A DNA stretch of 64,000 nucleotides, from NCBI RefSeq assembly GCF_003119195.2, contig NZ_CP022253.1, positions 948,001 to 1,012,000 on the forward strand, read 5' to 3'. A program made the translations under genes and the position numbers. Positions 62,144-64,000 of the stretch are shown here, one piece after another. Under the pieces are notes generated by a model. That model saw only the letters and a program-made list of their open reading frames with translations, was not told the origin of the DNA and made no database searches. How positions within the stretch are numbered: position 1 is the stretch's first letter; every line of letters starts with the position of its first letter. The DNA is from Azospirillum baldaniorum (GTDB taxonomy: Bacteria > Pseudomonadota > Alphaproteobacteria > Azospirillales > Azospirillaceae).

Positions 62144-63418
62144 TTACCCCAGCTTCTTGAGAGCGGTCTCGACCTTGTCGATCTTGGTCTCGGCCTTGGT
62201 CAGGGCGGCGTGCGATTCCTTCAGCCCGTCCAGGGACACCTTCGCCTCGGCGAGCAGCGGGCCGAAGTCGGGGTCCTTGTCGGAAACCATGGCCGGGAAG
62301 GACTTGCGGGTGCCGGTGATCTCGTTGGCGGCGGCGAGGATCTCCTTCTTCGCCTGGGCGGCCTGCTGGCGCACCTGGGTGATGTAGAAGGTGGCCGTCT
62401 TGATCGAGGCCGCCCGCTTGTCGTCATCCGCCTCTTCGGCGACCATCTGCTCCTGCTGCGCACGGTCGGCCTGCCCACCGACGTCGCGGGCGATGTTGTC
62501 GTAGAAGGAGTCGGCGTCCTGCGCCCGCTTGGCCAGCTTACGGCAGCTCGCCAGATAGGTGGCGCGCAGGTCCAGGGCGCCCTTCAGCGCCTGGGCGGCC
62601 TCCTTGACGATGCCGGCGGCCTCGGTGGCGGCTTCGGCGGTGTCGTCCTTCAGCTGGTCCAGCTTCATGACGATGGCGTCGGCGCGGTCGAAGGCCCCCT
62701 GGGCCGGGTCGCGCCCGCCATATTGCTTGGGGTCGAGCTTCATCTTGGCGACGGCGGCCTTGGCTTGGCTGAACAGCTTGGCGGCCTGGACGGCGGTCGC
62801 GGCGACCTTCTTGGCCTGGGCGTCCACCGTCTTGGCGGCGGCCTGGACCGCGGCGGCCTGGGCCTTCGCCTCCTTGGCGTTGCCGGCCCCCTGCGCCTCC
62901 AGCACGTTGCGCAGCGCGAGGTCGGCGTTGGCGGCGGCCTGGTCGAGCAGCTTGATGTCGGCGTTGGTGGCCTTCAGCAGCCCGTCGATCTGCACCGCGA
63001 CCTTGTCGGCGATGGCGCGGGCGGCCTTGCCTTGCTCCTCGGCCTCCTTGGCCTTCTCCGCCTCGGCGTCCTCGCGCATCTCGGCGATGCGCTCGTTGAC
63101 GGCCACGCCGGCGCGGCGGCCGATGTCGTCCAGCGCCTGTCCGAGCTTCTTCAGCTCCGCCGCGATGGTCGCGACGCCCTCGGTCTTGGCCGACTTCTCC
63201 AGCGTCGTCTGATAGGCGGTGGCGCTCTTCACATAGTCGAGCAGCGCTTTTTCCAGCGCCTTGGCGTCGCTCTTGCCCAGGGCGCTGTCGAGCGCCTTGG
63301 TCACGTCCTCCAGCCCGGACTTGTGGAAGACGCCCATGAACTTGGCGCTCGGCTTCTTCTTGCCGGTGGCGGTTTCAAAAGCCGTCTTGGCGGATTTCCA
63401 GTCGCTCGCAAATCCCAT
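62144..63418 (-). CDS. Alanine- and lysine-rich helical protein of unknown function
   Basis: A 424-residue protein without signal peptide or membrane segments. It is almost entirely charged Ala/Lys/Glu/Gln helix, as in long coiled coils, with extended heptad-like stretches around 125-260. ATG 63418 follows GGGGAGGAACGCC. The first residues 'MGFASDWKSAKTAFETATGKKKPSAKFM' look like a short folded head. I recognise no named family; apolipoprotein- or phasin-like surface coating is possible but unsupported. Confidence 0.8.
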   Translation of the reverse strand: MGFASDWKSAKTAFETATGKKKPSAKFMGVFHKSGLEDVTKALDSALGKSDAKALEKALLDYVKSATAYQTTLEKSAKTEGVATIAAELKKLGQALDDIGRRAGVAVNERIAEMREDAEAEKAKEAEEQGKAARAIADKVAVQIDGLLKATNADIKLLDQAAANADLALRNVLEAQGAGNAKEAKAQAAAVQAAAKTVDAQAKKVAATAVQAAKLFSQAKAAVAKMKLDPKQYGGRDPAQGAFDRADAIVMKLDQLKDDTAEAATEAAGIVKEAAQALKGALDLRATYLASCRKLAKRAQDADSFYDNIARDVGGQADRAQQEQMVAEEADDDKRAASIKTATFYITQVRQQAAQAKKEILAAANEITGTRKSFPAMVSDKDPDFGPLLAEAKVSLDGLKESHAALTKAETKIDKVETALKKLG

Positions 63419-63596
63419 GGCGTTCCTCCCCGGATTGGACCGCGGCACGATGGAACGGACGGGCTGGACCGACAATCCGGGATGGGTCCATTGCGGATGG
63501 GTTCAGGGAACGCTTCATGGGGGTGATTCACAGGGCGCGGGCCGGGGCGTAGACTGCAGCGGCCCGTCCCCGGAACCTCCTGGCGTGAGCAAGGCG

Positions 63597-64000
63597 ATGC
63601 CACTGCCCTCCATCCACGACTTCACCGCCGAAGCCGCCGATCCCGCCCATTACGCGGCGCTGGACGGCGACTGGTCGCTGGCCGTCGCCGACGTGGTGGC
63701 GAGCACCCGTCTGGCCGCGGAGGGGCGGCACCGCGACGTGAATTTCGTCGCCGCCGCGGTGGTCGCCGTCCTGTCCGAGGCGGTGCGGGAGCCGGAGCAG
63801 CCCGCCGCCTGCCAGTTCGGCGGGGACGGCGCCATCGCCGCGGTTCCGCCGGGCCGCCGGGCGGCGGCGGAGCAGGCGCTGGCGGCGCTCGCCCATTGGG
63901 CGGCGACAGAGATGGACGTGCCTCTGCGCGTCGGCCTCGTGCCGGTGCGGGCGCTTCTCGACGAGGGGCTGGAGGTGCTGGTCGCCCTGCAGGATTTCGG
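63597..64000 (+). CDS. DUF3095 family protein, 3'-truncated
   Basis: The open frame runs off the window end after about 134 residues. It begins with 'SIHDFTAEAADPAHYAALDGDWSLAVADVVASTRLAAEGRHRDVNFVAAAVVAVLSEAV', typical of DUF3095, a cyclase-like family: 'VADVVASTRLAAEG' and 'CQFGGDGAIAAVPP' occupy the positions of the two metal-binding strands of nucleotide cyclases. GTG 63585 is an alternative start. Cyclase activity of the family is not established. Confidence 0.75.
   Translation, partial: MPLPSIHDFTAEAADPAHYAALDGDWSLAVADVVASTRLAAEGRHRDVNFVAAAVVAVLSEAVREPEQPAACQFGGDGAIAAVPPGRRAAAEQALAALAHWAATEMDVPLRVGLVPVRALLDEGLEVLVALQDF

Noticed and set aside
1..64000. CRISPR arrays, insertion sequences, prophage or rRNA genes
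   Set aside because: I looked for regularly spaced short repeats, transposase or integrase motifs and rRNA-like sequence and saw none.

Overview
The window is GC-rich, densely coding DNA from an alphaproteobacterium, most likely Azospirillum or a close relative in the Rhodospirillales. Reasons: very high GC at third codon positions; a lanthanide-type PQQ alcohol dehydrogenase cluster; the prkA-yeaH-spoVR cluster; an alphaproteobacterial GAAC-N7-GAAC LexA box; and several PAS/CHASE histidine kinases. The assignment rests on gene content and base composition only. No insertion sequence, phage, CRISPR array or rRNA operon was seen.

Layout. 1-10.4 kb: PQQ-linked alcohol oxidation (5'-truncated binding protein, fused SoxYZ-like carrier, metallohydrolase-fold relay protein, lanthanide-type quinoprotein dehydrogenase, LuxR-type regulator, taurine/nitrate-type ABC importer, CXXCW protein, cytochrome c, cupin). 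10.6-14.2 kb: housekeeping (tRNA-Leu, dsbB-coq7, DUF1289, HNH protein, gluQ). 14.4-17.4 kb: hybrid kinase, NUDIX hydrolase, lone receiver. 17.4-19.4 kb: an unusual AT-richer stretch with a diverged tandem duplication and a micro-ORF. 19.4-25.8 kb: prkA, yeaH, spoVR and an adenylate cyclase. 25.8-32.1 kb: SLOG-type protein, hrpB and an ABC importer without a binding protein. 32.7-40.7 kb: ferritin-like protein, REC-PP2C/STAS switch, SGNH-like membrane protein, HRDC protein, nfeD-stomatin pair, AI-2E-type permease, creA. 40.7-46.3 kb: AbrB-type permease, two amidohydrolases, nadK, moaA. 46.5-57.5 kb: polyferredoxin, GNAT enzyme, REC-HPt protein, LexA-controlled mmcB, three kinases. 58-64 kb: pta-ackA, PilZ-like and CBS proteins, an alanine-rich helical protein and a truncated DUF3095 gene.

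How the genes work together. In the first 10 kb, the periplasmic dehydrogenase would oxidise an alcohol and pass electrons to cytochrome c; the SoxYZ-like, metallohydrolase and CXXCW proteins are recurrent companions of such enzymes with no settled role. Signalling genes are over-represented: three related hybrid or orphan kinases share an unusual HisKA motif (SHDLRQP), one of them apparently catalytically degenerate, alongside REC-only, REC-HPt, REC-PP2C and STAS proteins.

The most novel signal is a pair of homologous modules at about 8.53-8.72 kb (+) and 40.71-40.87 kb (-). Each has a 5' hairpin, a strong Shine-Dalgarno sequence, a 24-25 codon hydrophobic peptide ending ILDLLNR, and a 12-bp 3' hairpin that shows a compensatory base change between copies. 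The architecture resembles type I toxin or small membrane-peptide genes, but I recognise no described family. Second is the tandem duplication before prkA, whose best-preserved 117-nt block carries a hairpin with a CCTCCT sequence at its tip.
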